Part shown: positions 8,810 through 17,826 of the stretch, in pieces
Layout of the letters: each line of letters opens with the position of its first letter
Numbering within the stretch: position 1 is the first letter of the stretch
From: an uncultured Tateyamaria sp.
GTDB lineage: Bacteria > Pseudomonadota > Alphaproteobacteria > Rhodobacterales > Rhodobacteraceae
Reading direction: 5' to 3'
DNA length: 64,000 bases
Assembly: GCF_947497045.1 (NCBI RefSeq)
Contig: NZ_CANMEU010000003.1
Span: forward strand, 124,001-188,000
Made by a program: the position numbers and the translations under genes
The notes under the pieces: model-generated
Told to the model about the DNA's origin: nothing
What the model saw: the letters and a program-made list of their open reading frames with translations, nothing else
Database searches by the model: none

Positions 8810-9718
8810 TCAGTTGCGAACGGCGTATGCGTCAGTAAACCCTTCGCCTTTGATCTTGGTCAACAGTTGTGCCCGCTCGGACTTGGTGGCGGCGGGGCCG
8901 ACCACGACACGCCAGAACGGCTTGCCATCGCGGTCGAAGGTTTTGACCGTGGGGATCACACCGGCGCTGCGCATCTGTTTGGCGGTGCGGTCGGCATTGG
9001 CTTGCACCGAAAAGATCCCGATCTGGATGAAGGGGCGATCAAGGCTGGACGCTGCGGGTCGGGTTGCAGCGGCCACAGGGGTTGGGGTTGGCGCGGTGGC
9101 GGGCTGGATACCCGAGGCGGCGGTTGTTTCAGGTGCAGGTGTGGGGGCGTCGATGGCCGCCGCCGCGCTTTCGATGGGGTCCAGCGTGGTCGCCGTCACA
9201 TCCGAGGGGGTGGCGACAGTGTCGGCATCAATCGGGGCCACATCGGGGGCGACGGTCACTTCTTCTTTGCGCAGGGCAGTCACGTTAAGCTGGGCCGGTG
9301 CGCCCGCCAACATCCCCAACGCTTCGGCGGCGTCCGAGCTGATTTGCAGGCGTGGGCCCGGAATGTCGCGTTCGCGGCGGAACAGGGCTCCGACCACGAA
9401 TTTGTCGTTGGTGGTGTTGCGGATGATGACCCGCTCGGGCTCGGTCACATCGGGGTGGGCGACCCATACGCCACCCAGGGACGGCCGTCCGTCCCACAGG
9501 CCCGCTTCGGTCGCGGAAAAGACGTCGGGGGATTCCACATCCCGTTCGATTGTTTCGATGGCCGCCCCTGCTTTGGGTGTCCCTTCGGTGGTCGTGTTGG
9601 ATTTGTTGGCCTGCATGGCCACGAATTGTCCGTTTTCGTCACACCCGGCCAAAAGACCAAGGGCAAGCACGATGGCTGCGCTGCTGCGGAGGGTGGAACG
9701 GGAAAATGCTCTGCTCAT
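8810..9718 (-). CDS. SPOR-domain lipoprotein
   Basis: 302 residues from the ATG at 9718, chosen because it places a clean lipoprotein signal (SSAAIVLALGLLAGC) at the N terminus; the frame extends 34 codons further upstream. The middle is a Pro/Ala/Thr-rich linker (about residues 165-225). The last 75 residues form a SPOR domain (FIQIGIFSVQANADRTAKQM, then PFWRVVVGP), which binds denuded glycan strands at the division septum. It lies just upstream of the D,D-carboxypeptidase (21-bp gap), so both may act on septal peptidoglycan. Confidence 0.88.
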   Translation of the reverse strand: MSRAFSRSTLRSSAAIVLALGLLAGCDENGQFVAMQANKSNTTTEGTPKAGAAIETIERDVESPDVFSATEAGLWDGRPSLGGVWVAHPDVTEPERVIIRNTTNDKFVVGALFRRERDIPGPRLQISSDAAEALGMLAGAPAQLNVTALRKEEVTVAPDVAPIDADTVATPSDVTATTLDPIESAAAAIDAPTPAPETTAASGIQPATAPTPTPVAAATRPAASSLDRPFIQIGIFSVQANADRTAKQMRSAGVIPTVKTFDRDGKPFWRVVVGPAATKSERAQLLTKIKGEGFTDAYAVRN

Positions 9719-9938
9719 GGACCGAGTCCTTGCCTGCTGTTGCCTGTGGGGCCGGTATCCGGCCAGTGCCGTTTTCGACACGATTTTTTGCCCCGCCACG
9801 CGGGGTTGTAGGCGCATCATAGCGCGCGCCGTGCGTTCTGAAAAGCGGGCGCGTGCAGGATCGGCACATTTCCCCAGGAAGTGAGTCTTTCGGGTGCCAT
9901 TTGCCGAATCGGGCGGGCTTGCCTAAAGCAGCATCAAC

Positions 9939-10028
9939 GGAGATTTGGCAGAGTGGTCGAATGCGGCGGTCTTGAAAACCGTTGGGCGTGAGAGCGTCCC
10001 GTGGGTTCGAATCCCACAGTCTCCGCCA
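9939..10028 (+). tRNA. tRNA-Ser (anticodon UGA), CCA encoded
   Basis: Acceptor stem GGAGATT/AGTCTCC (one U.G pair), long class II variable arm, T-loop GGTTCGAATCC, and encoded CCA at 10026-10028. The anticodon loop CTTGAAA (9971-9977) carries TGA at 9973-9975, reading UCN serine codons. Confidence 0.95.
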
Positions 10029-10082
10029 TATTACTTCTTGCGCGACCGCCTCAGCCGATGGGCTTGCAAGCAGGCATCTCAC

Positions 10083-10529
10083 CTAAATCGGTTTGCGGAA
10101 ATACACCACGCGGTCCATTTCGTCGAAGCCGAGGGCACGGTGAAAGGCGTGGCTTGCTGCGTTTTCGAGATGGGCGTCGGATGCCAGTTCCGAGCAGCCT
10201 TGCTCTTGTGCCCAGGATTGGACTGACCTCAACAATGCGCGGCCAATGCCGGACCCTTGATACCGGGGATGAACAAAGATGCCCTCAAGAAACGCCACCG
10301 GCGAGGTGTTGCATCCGTTGACGTGATCGTGGCGCAAGGTGGCTTCGGCGAAGGCACGGATACGGGTTCCATCGACAACGTCCAGACACACGATGGCGTT
10401 GTCCGGTGACTTGGCAAGCATTGCGGCGGCCTCGTCCCGGTGTTCGTCCATTGACGTGTCGGCCCAGAGTTGTGCGCGCAGCGCGACCCAACGCTCTATG
10501 TCCGACGGAGTGGCGGTGCGTATCGGCAT
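10083..10529 (-). CDS. GNAT acetyltransferase resembling aminoglycoside 6'-N-acetyltransferase
   Basis: 148 residues with the full GNAT core. The N-terminal IRTATPSDIERWVALRAQLW, central AFLEGIFVHPRYQG and acetyl-CoA loop GSGIGRALL, and the C-terminal SDAHLENAASHAFHRALGF with VVYFRKPI form the signature of the AAC(6')-I group rather than a generic GNAT. Members of that group acetylate the 6' amine of aminoglycosides, but many chromosomal relatives have unknown native substrates. It is a lone gene next to tRNA-Ser with host-like GC, so I see no sign of recent mobilisation. Resistance is untested. Confidence 0.8.
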   Translation of the reverse strand: MPIRTATPSDIERWVALRAQLWADTSMDEHRDEAAAMLAKSPDNAIVCLDVVDGTRIRAFAEATLRHDHVNGCNTSPVAFLEGIFVHPRYQGSGIGRALLRSVQSWAQEQGCSELASDAHLENAASHAFHRALGFDEMDRVVYFRKPI

Positions 10530-10637
10530 AGGTCAATTCTGTGCAAATTCCCGGGCATCCGCAACGTGCCAATTCACAAAGGTCGGGGGCATCCCAGACG
10601 ATGGCCCAATCGGCGTCGGCAAGCGGCACGCAGGATA

Positions 10638-11354
10638 TCACCGGGATGCGTCGGACTTTGTATGGGTGCGCAGCACCCCGATCCCAATCACCGGGCGCTT
10701 GTTGCCGGGCAGGTTCGGATCACTGCCCCAGATCGCCTGATAGGTGTCCGCCGCGCGGCCCTGCGCCTGCAACCATGCAAACACCGCCACCAGCACAAGA
10801 TACCACAGCCCCAAGGCGATCCACATCCAGTTCGGCCCGTTGGATTGCCAAAGCCCGGTAAACACCGCAACACAGGACAACACCCACGCCACATAGCCCA
10901 ATGATTTATGCGCGTATTCAAACAGTAGCCGGCGCGGCGTCATATCGTAATGATCGCCCCGCATCTGGGTGTCCGTGGGGCCACCCTTGCTGCCGCGCAG
11001 GATGCCGCCCACAACCTGCGTCGCTGCCAGCGCTAACACCGTCCATCCGATAAACGCATGCGGGCCGGGCAGGACGGCCGCCAGTTGGGGGCGCCACAGG
11101 GTAAGGGTGAGGGCTGCGACCATAAACACGGTCGCGCCGTATTGGACGACCCGGTGAGTGATCCACCACGACTGATTGTCCAGCTCAAGCGGCCAGTTCT
11201 GCCGGGGCGTGATCTTGTAGAACCGGGCCGCGATAATACCAATGGGCACGCACACCGCCCAGGCCAGCACCATCAACCGCGCGTGATAGGCCAGCGCAAC
11301 TCCGACATCATGGGCGCGGGATGGATCGACCGGAGCCAGCAGCCACTCCCACAT
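10638..11354 (-). CDS. Cytochrome b561-type membrane protein
   Basis: About 238 residues from the ATG at 11354 (an ATG at 11375 would overlap the preceding permease gene). There are about five membrane helices with conserved heme-type histidines in ALAYHARLMV, WWITHRVVQYG, PHAFIGWTVL and YAHKSLGYVAW, the pattern of the cytochrome b561/ferric reductase transmembrane family. It probably moves electrons across the inner membrane with two b hemes. It follows the sugar ABC permease by 4 bp and could be co-transcribed with it, although no functional link to sugar uptake is evident. Confidence 0.82.
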   Translation of the reverse strand: MWEWLLAPVDPSRAHDVGVALAYHARLMVLAWAVCVPIGIIAARFYKITPRQNWPLELDNQSWWITHRVVQYGATVFMVAALTLTLWRPQLAAVLPGPHAFIGWTVLALAATQVVGGILRGSKGGPTDTQMRGDHYDMTPRRLLFEYAHKSLGYVAWVLSCVAVFTGLWQSNGPNWMWIALGLWYLVLVAVFAWLQAQGRAADTYQAIWGSDPNLPGNKRPVIGIGVLRTHTKSDASR

Positions 11355-11358
11355 CGGG

Positions 11359-12297
11359 TCAACCTTTGACCGCACCGGCTGTCATGCCGGTGATGATCTG
11401 ACGCGAAGCGAACAGGGTGAAGATGATCGGCGGGATCGCCAGCAACATCCCCGTGGCCATGATGACCCCCCATTCGACGTTGAATTCGGACATGTTGTTC
11501 ACGATCAGGATCGGCACCGTCTTGGTGTCGCGATCCGACAGGGCAGAGGCGAGCAGGTATTCGTTCCACGCGATCCGGAACGTAAAGATGGCGGCGGCTG
11601 CAAGGCCTGGTTTTATCAGGGGCAGAACCACCCGGAAAAAGACTTGGAAAGGCGTGGCCCCATCGACCCGTGCGGCCTCTTCCAGTGAATAGGGAACCTG
11701 TACGATAAAGCTTTGCAGGATCCAGATCACGAAAGGCAGGTTCATTGCCACATAGATCAGGATGATGCCGCTGTGCGTGCCCGCCAGACAGACATCGCCG
11801 CGCCCGCCAAAAGTCTCGCGGATCAGCCCACCCAGGAACGCATCATTGTCGAGGCAGAACTCGTTGTTCCACAACCCAAAAACCGGCACCAAAAGCACCG
11901 CCGGAGGCACCATGCGCACCATCAGGGTCGTCAGCGACGCGGTATCGCGCCCCATGAACCGAAAGCGCACAAGGGCATAGGCCGCCATACACCCGATCAC
12001 CAACGTCAGCACGGTCGACACGAGCGCAATGATGAGCGAGTTGATGAAGGCCCCGCCGAACTTCAGCGCACAAAAGTCGAGGTGGTCCAGCTCATACGGC
12101 AGAATATCACAAAGCGCGGTTTCATAGTTCTGGATCGTCGGCATGAAGAGAAGGCCGGATGTGCCTGAAATAATGTCCACATCCAGCTTGAATGAGTTGA
12201 TGAACATCAGCGCGATGGGGCCGACAGCCATAAAGATCAGTGTGATCAGAAGGGCATAGTAGCCAGGATGTTGTCGGTCATATGTGGGATGGGCCAT
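11359..12297 (-). CDS. Carbohydrate ABC transporter permease, MalG type
   Basis: 312 residues, about six membrane helices. The EAA loop that contacts the ATPase is visible as EEAARVDGATPFQVFFRVVLP. A sizeable periplasmic loop (about residues 45-75) with cysteines follows the first helix and is unusual among MalG homologues. It starts one base into the stop of the MalF-type gene (TGATG), so the two permeases are made together. The substrate is probably a mono- or oligosaccharide or polyol. Confidence 0.9.
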   Translation of the reverse strand: MAHPTYDRQHPGYYALLITLIFMAVGPIALMFINSFKLDVDIISGTSGLLFMPTIQNYETALCDILPYELDHLDFCALKFGGAFINSLIIALVSTVLTLVIGCMAAYALVRFRFMGRDTASLTTLMVRMVPPAVLLVPVFGLWNNEFCLDNDAFLGGLIRETFGGRGDVCLAGTHSGIILIYVAMNLPFVIWILQSFIVQVPYSLEEAARVDGATPFQVFFRVVLPLIKPGLAAAAIFTFRIAWNEYLLASALSDRDTKTVPILIVNNMSEFNVEWGVIMATGMLLAIPPIIFTLFASRQIITGMTAGAVKG

Positions 12298-13205
12298 CAG
12301 CCTTCCTCCGATGCGGCGCGCAGACGGGCAGCGCGGACTTCTTGCAGCTTAGTGTAGGCAAACATCGCACCCGTCAGGATCAACAGCAGGATCAGCAGGT
12401 AGTTCGACATGGCTGCCGCCACCCCAAGTTCACGAAATTCAGTCGCGGTGCGCGAAATGCGCAGCGCCAGGATTTCGGTCGACAGACCGGGGCCGCCCTC
12501 GGTCATCACAAGGATCACCTCAAGCACCTTGAACGCATCAATCAGACGCAACAGGGCGGTCACGATCAGAACGGGCATCATCAGGGGCAGTTTGATGTGC
12601 CAGATCTGCTGCCAGCCTGTGGCCCCGTCGATGCGCGAGGCCTCAAGTGCGGATTGGGGCAGGGACTGAAGTGCGGCCAGCGACAGGATGAAGATAAACG
12701 GGGTCCACTGCCAGATATCGGCCACGATCACCGAAAACAGGGCGTTCTGACCCAGCCAATCGATACCGTCGATGCCCACCTTTTCGAGCATCCGGTTAAA
12801 CGTGCCCACAGTCGGGTGATACATGTAGCGCCACATCAGGCCCACCACGACGGGGGCGATCATCATGGGCAGAATGAACAGGGTGCGCAGCACCGACATG
12901 CCCCGGATATTGCGATCCAGAAGCAGGGCAAGACCCACGCCCAACAGCATCTCGATGCTGACGACGGACACCGCAAATTTCAGGGTGACCCCAAGGCTTT
13001 CGCGAAAGGCCGCGTCGTTCCACAGGGTGATGTAGTTCTTGAGGCCGACAAACTCGGTCTCGCCGATTTGCTGGCTGGGGTTCCAGGCGCGGAAGCTGCC
13101 CCAGACCATGTAGGCCAGTGGGTAAAGCAACGCGATGCCCATAATCACGGCGGCGGGGGCCATGAACATGTAAGGGGTCAGGCGGTTGAGCCGGGCAGTG
13201 CGCAT
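12297..13205 (-). CDS. Carbohydrate ABC transporter permease, MalF/UgpA type
   Basis: 302 residues, six predicted helices, with the EAA motif at ALEASRIDGATGWQQIWHIKLP. It pairs with the MalG-type subunit downstream to form the membrane channel. An AGGA about 10 bases before the ATG supports the start. It is separated from the binding-protein gene by a 63-bp gap that contains a strong hairpin. Confidence 0.9.
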   Translation of the reverse strand: MRTARLNRLTPYMFMAPAAVIMGIALLYPLAYMVWGSFRAWNPSQQIGETEFVGLKNYITLWNDAAFRESLGVTLKFAVSVVSIEMLLGVGLALLLDRNIRGMSVLRTLFILPMMIAPVVVGLMWRYMYHPTVGTFNRMLEKVGIDGIDWLGQNALFSVIVADIWQWTPFIFILSLAALQSLPQSALEASRIDGATGWQQIWHIKLPLMMPVLIVTALLRLIDAFKVLEVILVMTEGGPGLSTEILALRISRTATEFRELGVAAAMSNYLLILLLILTGAMFAYTKLQEVRAARLRAASEEG

Positions 13206-13232
13206 CTGAATATGTCCTGAGAAGTCAAAGAT

Positions 13233-13257
13233 GGGCGGGCCCTTTACAGGCCCACCC
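13233..13257 (-). promoter_or_regulatory. Hairpin between sugar-binding-protein and permease genes
   Basis: On the transcript the arms gggtgggcc and ggcccgccc form a 9-bp stem (one U.G) with a 7-nt loop and no U tract. Its place, just after the substrate-binding-protein gene and before the permeases, fits an mRNA-stabilising or attenuating element that sets subunit ratios. Confidence 0.65.
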
Positions 13258-13268
13258 GAGGGAGAGGT

Positions 13269-14597
13269 TTACTGCCAGGTGTAGTAGCCGGCATCGTCCA
13301 TCACTGCGCGCGTGCGCTCGGCAACACTGTCCAAAGCCTCTTGAATATCAAGACCTTCGGTCAGCACTTTGGACATGGTCGTGCCGATATCGGCATTGAT
13401 CTTGCCCCAGACGGGGATGATCGGACGCCAGTCGGGATCAGCATATTTCAGCGCCTCACCAAAGGTGGCCGAGAAGGGGTATTTCTCGTTCAGGCCTGCA
13501 TCCTGATAGGTCGAGAACCGCGATGGGTTGCCGCCGTTCATCGCGACCATCAGGTCACCCTGTCTGGAGGTCAGCCACTGTGCCAAAAGGAATGCGGCCT
13601 CTTTGTTTTCGGCGTTCTTGGGAATGCCGATGCCAAAGCCACCGGTCTGGCTGCCGCGGCGCACGCCCATGGGGTGCATCGCATATCCGACCTTGCCCAC
13701 GACCTTGGACCGCTCGGGATCCTCAAAACCGGGCATGAAGGCAATGGAGTCAAGGAACATCGCCGCATCCCCATTCGAGAACGCATTGGCCGCTTCGGAC
13801 GGACCAAAGGCCAGCGAGCCTTCGGGGCCGCAGTCGACGATGGTTTTCAGGGCTGTTGCGGCCTCAACACCGGCGGCGTTGTTGATGATGGGGTTCCACG
13901 CCTCGTCAAATACGCGACCGCCAAGGGGTGCCAGGTGCAACAGGAATGCGTGAGAGGCCTGGTGACCGGATGCGGCCCGCGAGGCCATGCCGCCCATGCC
14001 ATCCTCAAGCTCGGGGATCTTGCAGGCGGCATCAAGCATCTGGTCATAGGTTTCCGGCTCGGGCAGCCCGTGCTTTTCAAAGACGTCCTTGCGATAGGCC
14101 AGAACCGATGTCTCGGAGCCGAACGGGATGCCAAAGAGCGAACCGGTCGGACCGGGCAGATACCCTTTTGTGCCACCCGCCACGCCGATGTTCTGGACAT
14201 AGCCGTCGATCAGATCATCCGCATCATAGGCCGGGTCCGCCAGCTTTGGATCCATGAAATACTTGGCGAGGTTTTCGAGCTGGTCGGCAAACACATAATC
14301 CGCCTTGGAAAAAACAACGTAGGCAATCAGGTCATACTCACCCTCATCCTGCGCCAGTTCGAGCGTTTGGCGTTCACGCATCTTGAGGTAGGGCAGCTGA
14401 TCCACCTCGACCTCGATGCCGGTCTGTTTGGTGAATTCGGGCAGCACCTTGATCGCCGCATTGTAATGCGGATGCGCGGGGAAGTTCACGACCAGCGTCG
14501 TGCCCTCGTATTCCGCATATGGATTGGCAAACAGCGCGCCTGCCCCGAGGGCCAGTGCGGCTGTTGTCGCCGTCAGGGTCGTCTTGAAGTTCAGCAT
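13269..14597 (-). CDS. Sugar ABC transporter substrate-binding protein
   Basis: 442 residues from the ATG at 14597, which is preceded by GGGAGGA and opens a signal peptide (LNFKTTLTATTAALALGAGALFA). The mature protein is a family 1 extracellular solute-binding protein: VEVDQLPYLKMRERQ, SLFGIPFGSETSVLAYRKDVF, and the NGDAAMFLDSIAFMPG segment. It captures the sugar in the periplasm and hands it to the MalF/MalG-type permeases. Placed second in the operon after the ATPase. Confidence 0.9.
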   Translation of the reverse strand: MLNFKTTLTATTAALALGAGALFANPYAEYEGTTLVVNFPAHPHYNAAIKVLPEFTKQTGIEVEVDQLPYLKMRERQTLELAQDEGEYDLIAYVVFSKADYVFADQLENLAKYFMDPKLADPAYDADDLIDGYVQNIGVAGGTKGYLPGPTGSLFGIPFGSETSVLAYRKDVFEKHGLPEPETYDQMLDAACKIPELEDGMGGMASRAASGHQASHAFLLHLAPLGGRVFDEAWNPIINNAAGVEAATALKTIVDCGPEGSLAFGPSEAANAFSNGDAAMFLDSIAFMPGFEDPERSKVVGKVGYAMHPMGVRRGSQTGGFGIGIPKNAENKEAAFLLAQWLTSRQGDLMVAMNGGNPSRFSTYQDAGLNEKYPFSATFGEALKYADPDWRPIIPVWGKINADIGTTMSKVLTEGLDIQEALDSVAERTRAVMDDAGYYTWQ

Positions 14598-14634
14598 ATT
14601 TGGTTCCTCCCTAATGCTGTCGTTTTTTAAGTGT

Positions 14635-15720
14635 TCACAGGCGCAGACCGCTGGCGCGATCAAAGACCATGATTTCGTCCGTATTCACTGCAAATGTGTG
14701 GGTCTGGCCGGCGGGCAGGGGCGCGATGCTTGGGATTTCGACCAGCAGTTCGGCCGACCCGCAGCGTGTGGACAGGACCGATTGGGCCCCCAGATATTCA
14801 GACACCACGATGTGCAGGTCCATCGTCGCCTCAGCCTCCGGCGTGTGCGTTGCAAAGGCCGAGGGGCGCAACCCGATCGTGACATCGCGCGCCGTCGCAT
14901 CCTTGACCCGCGCCGCCGTTTCCGCCCCAAGCGGCAGATGAAAGCCCGCACCCTTGACGCCGGTCATGCCGCCATCCTCTACGATCTGCCCCTCGACGAA
15001 ATTCATCGGAGGCGAGCCGATAAAGCCGGCCACGAACAGATTGACGGGGGATTTGAACAACTCTTCGGGCGTGCCCTGTTGCTGTACAACCCCTTCGGAC
15101 ATCACGATAATCCGGTCGCCCAATGTCATAGCTTCGACTTGGTCATGGGTGACATAGACCATGTTCTTGTCGATACGGTCGCGCATCTCGGCCAGTTCGG
15201 TGCGCATCTTGCCTCGCAGCTTGGCATCAAGATTTGACAGCGGTTCATCAAACAGGAAGGTGCCCGCATCGCGCACCAGAGCGCGGCCCATGGCGACGCG
15301 CTGACGCTGACCGCCGGACAGTTCAGCCGGTTTGCGTTCCAGCAGGTGGCCGATCCCAAGGATGTCGGCCACGTTGCGGACCTTTTCATCAATCTCGGCC
15401 TTGGGGGCCTTGGCCAGACGCAGGGCAAACGACATGTTGCGTGCGATGTTCATGTGTGGGTACAGCGCGTAATCCTGAAACACCATCGCGATATCGCGTT
15501 CCTTGGGTTCCAACGCGCCGATGGGCTTTCCGTCGAAATAGATTTCGCCACCCGACAGCGTCTCGAGACCCGCCAGAATGCGCAGGGTCGTTGATTTGCC
15601 ACATCCCGAGGGACCAACCAGAACCGTGAATTCACCGTCATTCAATGTGAGGTCAAGCGGAGGCAAGACCCGCACCGACCCATAGCTTTTCTCGACCTTG
15701 TCGAAGACGATTTCTGGCAC
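14635..15720 (-). CDS. Sugar ABC transporter ATP-binding protein, MalK/UgpC type
   Basis: 361 residues if the GTG at 15720 is the start; it follows a GGGGGGA ribosome site and begins VPEIVFDKVEKSYG. The frame is open to 15837 but that would run through the operator. Walker A GPSGCGKSTTLR, Q-loop FQDYALYPH, signature LSGGQRQRVAMGRAL, Walker B FLFDEPLSNLD, and a C-terminal TOBE-like domain with GLRPSAF are all visible. First gene of the operon and so the one nearest to LacI-type control. Confidence 0.92.
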   Translation of the reverse strand: MPEIVFDKVEKSYGSVRVLPPLDLTLNDGEFTVLVGPSGCGKSTTLRILAGLETLSGGEIYFDGKPIGALEPKERDIAMVFQDYALYPHMNIARNMSFALRLAKAPKAEIDEKVRNVADILGIGHLLERKPAELSGGQRQRVAMGRALVRDAGTFLFDEPLSNLDAKLRGKMRTELAEMRDRIDKNMVYVTHDQVEAMTLGDRIIVMSEGVVQQQGTPEELFKSPVNLFVAGFIGSPPMNFVEGQIVEDGGMTGVKGAGFHLPLGAETAARVKDATARDVTIGLRPSAFATHTPEAEATMDLHIVVSEYLGAQSVLSTRCGSAELLVEIPSIAPLPAGQTHTFAVNTDEIMVFDRASGLRL

Positions 15721-15806
15721 GTTTCCCCCCGAGCACTTCACCAAATCCTTGAGCCCGAAGGTGGCACGGTCCGCACAAACCACAAACCCCGCTTGCTGAT
15801 TTACAG

Positions 15807-15820
15807 CGTTAACGTTAACG
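15807..15820. promoter_or_regulatory. LacI-type operator palindrome between the sugar operon and its regulator
   Basis: The 14-bp sequence cgttaacgttaacg is a perfect palindrome with the central CG of LacI/GalR operators. It lies in the 138-bp divergent region, 39 bp before the regulator start and 87 bp before the ATPase start, suited to repress both directions. Confidence 0.78.
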
Positions 15821-15858
15821 TATCTGCGCAGGTTCAATGACCGAAAGACGCATCACAC

Positions 15859-16890
15859 ATGCCGCGACGGCGCACGGAAAAAGATACCGTTCTCAAAGAC
15901 ATAGCTGATGTGGCGCAGGTCAGTCTTATGACCGTGTCACGCGCCTTGCGTGGTGTGGATGGTGTGTCGGAAGCCCGGCGCGCGCATATCCTGAAGATTG
16001 CGCGACGCCTGAATTACACCCCCAACAGCAGCGCGCGATCACTGGTCACGATGAACTCGGACCTGATTGGGATTACGGTGCCCAACCTGTTCAACAATGT
16101 CTTTGCCGAGATCATGGCGAGCATGCGCGGCACCTTTGACAGCGCGGGGTTTTCGAGCGTTGTGGACACGTCCGAATATGATGTGGATATCGAATTTGCT
16201 TGGGCCGAACGGCTGCTGACATGGCGTCCGGCCGGTATGATCCTGACGGGCACGCACCACCACCCCGCATTGCGCGACGCGCTGCGCCGTGCTGGTGTGC
16301 CAACGCTTCAGATCTGGGACGTCACTGATGACCCGATTGATGTGTGTGTGGGCATTGATCACCATGCCGCCGGTCAGGAGGTCGCGCAATATTGCCTTGA
16401 TCTGGGTTACATGCGACCCGGGTTTGTCGGTACGACCGAAGGGCGCGACACACGGGCCGAGGCGCGCTTGACCGGCTTTGCTGCACGCTATGCCTCGGCC
16501 GGGATGGGCGCGGTGCGGATTGCACGATCAGATGAGCGCAACCCGTTTGTGGCCGGTCAAAATGCGACCCGAGACATCCTTGATGGGCCTGCGCACAGCG
16601 GTCCGGATGTTATCTTTTATCTCAACGACCATCTTGCCTTTGGGGGGCTGACGGCGTGCCAGACTGCCGGGTTGTCGGTGCCGGATGATATCGGCATCAT
16701 CGGCTTTAACTCGCTGGATCTGACGGCGGTCCTGCCTGTGCCATTGACCACGGTGCGCACCCCGTTGCGGGCGATGGGGACCACGGGCGCGCGTCATTTG
16801 CTGGCGCGCATTCATGGTGTGGCTGCTGTGCGGCGGGTGGCGCTGCCTGTTGAGTTGGTGGCGGGGGCGACGACGAGGCGACAGGCTTAG
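15859..16890 (+). CDS. LacI-family transcriptional regulator of the sugar ABC operon
   Basis: 343 residues. The N-terminal helix-turn-helix and hinge are visible (LKDIADVAQVSLMTVSRALR, then LNYTPNSSARSLV), followed by a periplasmic-binding-protein-like effector domain ending with DDIGIIGFNSLDL and a conserved threonine-rich strand. It is divergent from the sugar transporter, which it most likely represses until its sugar effector binds. Target inferred from position and the palindrome between the genes. Confidence 0.92.
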   Translation: MPRRRTEKDTVLKDIADVAQVSLMTVSRALRGVDGVSEARRAHILKIARRLNYTPNSSARSLVTMNSDLIGITVPNLFNNVFAEIMASMRGTFDSAGFSSVVDTSEYDVDIEFAWAERLLTWRPAGMILTGTHHHPALRDALRRAGVPTLQIWDVTDDPIDVCVGIDHHAAGQEVAQYCLDLGYMRPGFVGTTEGRDTRAEARLTGFAARYASAGMGAVRIARSDERNPFVAGQNATRDILDGPAHSGPDVIFYLNDHLAFGGLTACQTAGLSVPDDIGIIGFNSLDLTAVLPVPLTTVRTPLRAMGTTGARHLLARIHGVAAVRRVALPVELVAGATTRRQA

Positions 16891-17010
16891 GTTTGCCCAT
16901 CCCATGTTGGTGGGCTGAGCGGCACTGTTTCTCCACCCCATATTGCAGCTTGCCGCGCCTTGGTCGAAATGCCACCGTCCCGCGGAAACCAGATCACACG
17001 CGGTGCGCAT

Positions 17011-17826
17011 ATGACCGATCATCACGGGGCCAAACTCGATTTTGCCAAGGACATGTCTTACGGCGACTACCTTGAGTTGGACGCGCTGTTGACAGCGCAA
17101 CACCCCCGATCTGACGCCCATGACGAAATGCTGTTCATTATTCAGCACCAAACCTCGGAATTATGGATGCGCCTTGCCATCCACGAGCTTCAGATTGCAC
17201 GCAACGCAATCAGTGGCGGTGATCTGCGGCCTGCGTTTAAAATGCTTGCCCGTGTGACCCGGATATTCGAGCAGCTGAATGGGGCATGGGATGTGTTGCG
17301 CACGATGACGCCAAGTGAATACACGACGTTTCGGCCCAGCCTTGGGAACTCGTCCGGCTTTCAGTCCCATCAATATCGGATGATCGAATTTTTGCTTGGA
17401 AATCGGCAGGTCGCGCTGAAAAAAGTACATGAACACAGACCAGAAGCCCATGCCGTTCTTGAGGCGGAATTGGTGCAACCGAGCCTTTATCAGGTTGCCC
17501 TGACCTTGCTGGCGCATCGCCTTGAGGTGCCTGATCCGGCAGGCGCACCGGGCAACAGCGCGTGGGTCGCGCAACCCGTCGTTCAGGACCTTTGGCAGCG
17601 GGTCTATGAGAACCCGCGCGCGCATTGGGAACTGTACGAATTGGCTGAAAAACTCGTCGATCTTGAAGATTACTTTCGCCGCTGGCGCTTCAATCATGTG
17701 ACCACGGTGGAACGGATCATCGGGTTCAAGCGGGGCACAGGTGGTACGGCTGGCGTTGCCTACTTGCGCAAAATGCTCGAGGTTGAGCTGTTTCCCGAAC
17801 TCTGGCACGTGAGAGGTGCGTTGTAG
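17011..17826 (+). CDS. kynA: Tryptophan 2,3-dioxygenase
   Basis: 271 residues from the ATG at 17011; upstream ATGs at 16960 and 16969 are in frame, and none has a strong ribosome site. The protein has the heme dioxygenase signatures [15 protein letters not shown] (with the proximal substrate-pocket residues), [16 protein letters not shown] and [16 protein letters not shown]. It opens the indole ring of L-tryptophan to N-formylkynurenine, the first step of the kynurenine pathway. Kynureninase should follow, but the next gene is broken, so the pathway may be interrupted here or completed elsewhere. Confidence 0.93.
   Translation: MTDHHGAKLDFAKDMSYGDYLELDALLTAQHPRSDAHDEMLFIIQHQTSELWMRLAIHELQIARNAISGGDLRPAFKMLARVTRIFEQLNGAWDVLRTMTPSEYTTFRPSLGNSSGFQSHQYRMIEFLLGNRQVALKKVHEHRPEAHAVLEAELVQPSLYQVALTLLAHRLEVPDPAGAPGNSAWVAQPVVQDLWQRVYENPRAHWELYELAEKLVDLEDYFRRWRFNHVTTVERIIGFKRGTGGTAGVAYLRKMLEVELFPELWHVRGAL

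Noticed and set aside
10530-10637. Small gene between the acetyltransferase and cytochrome b561 genes
   Set aside because: Only short frames with no ribosome site or motif were seen.
12282-13220. 312-codon plus-strand frame over the MalF-type gene
   Set aside because: Gln/His-rich antisense product without motifs.
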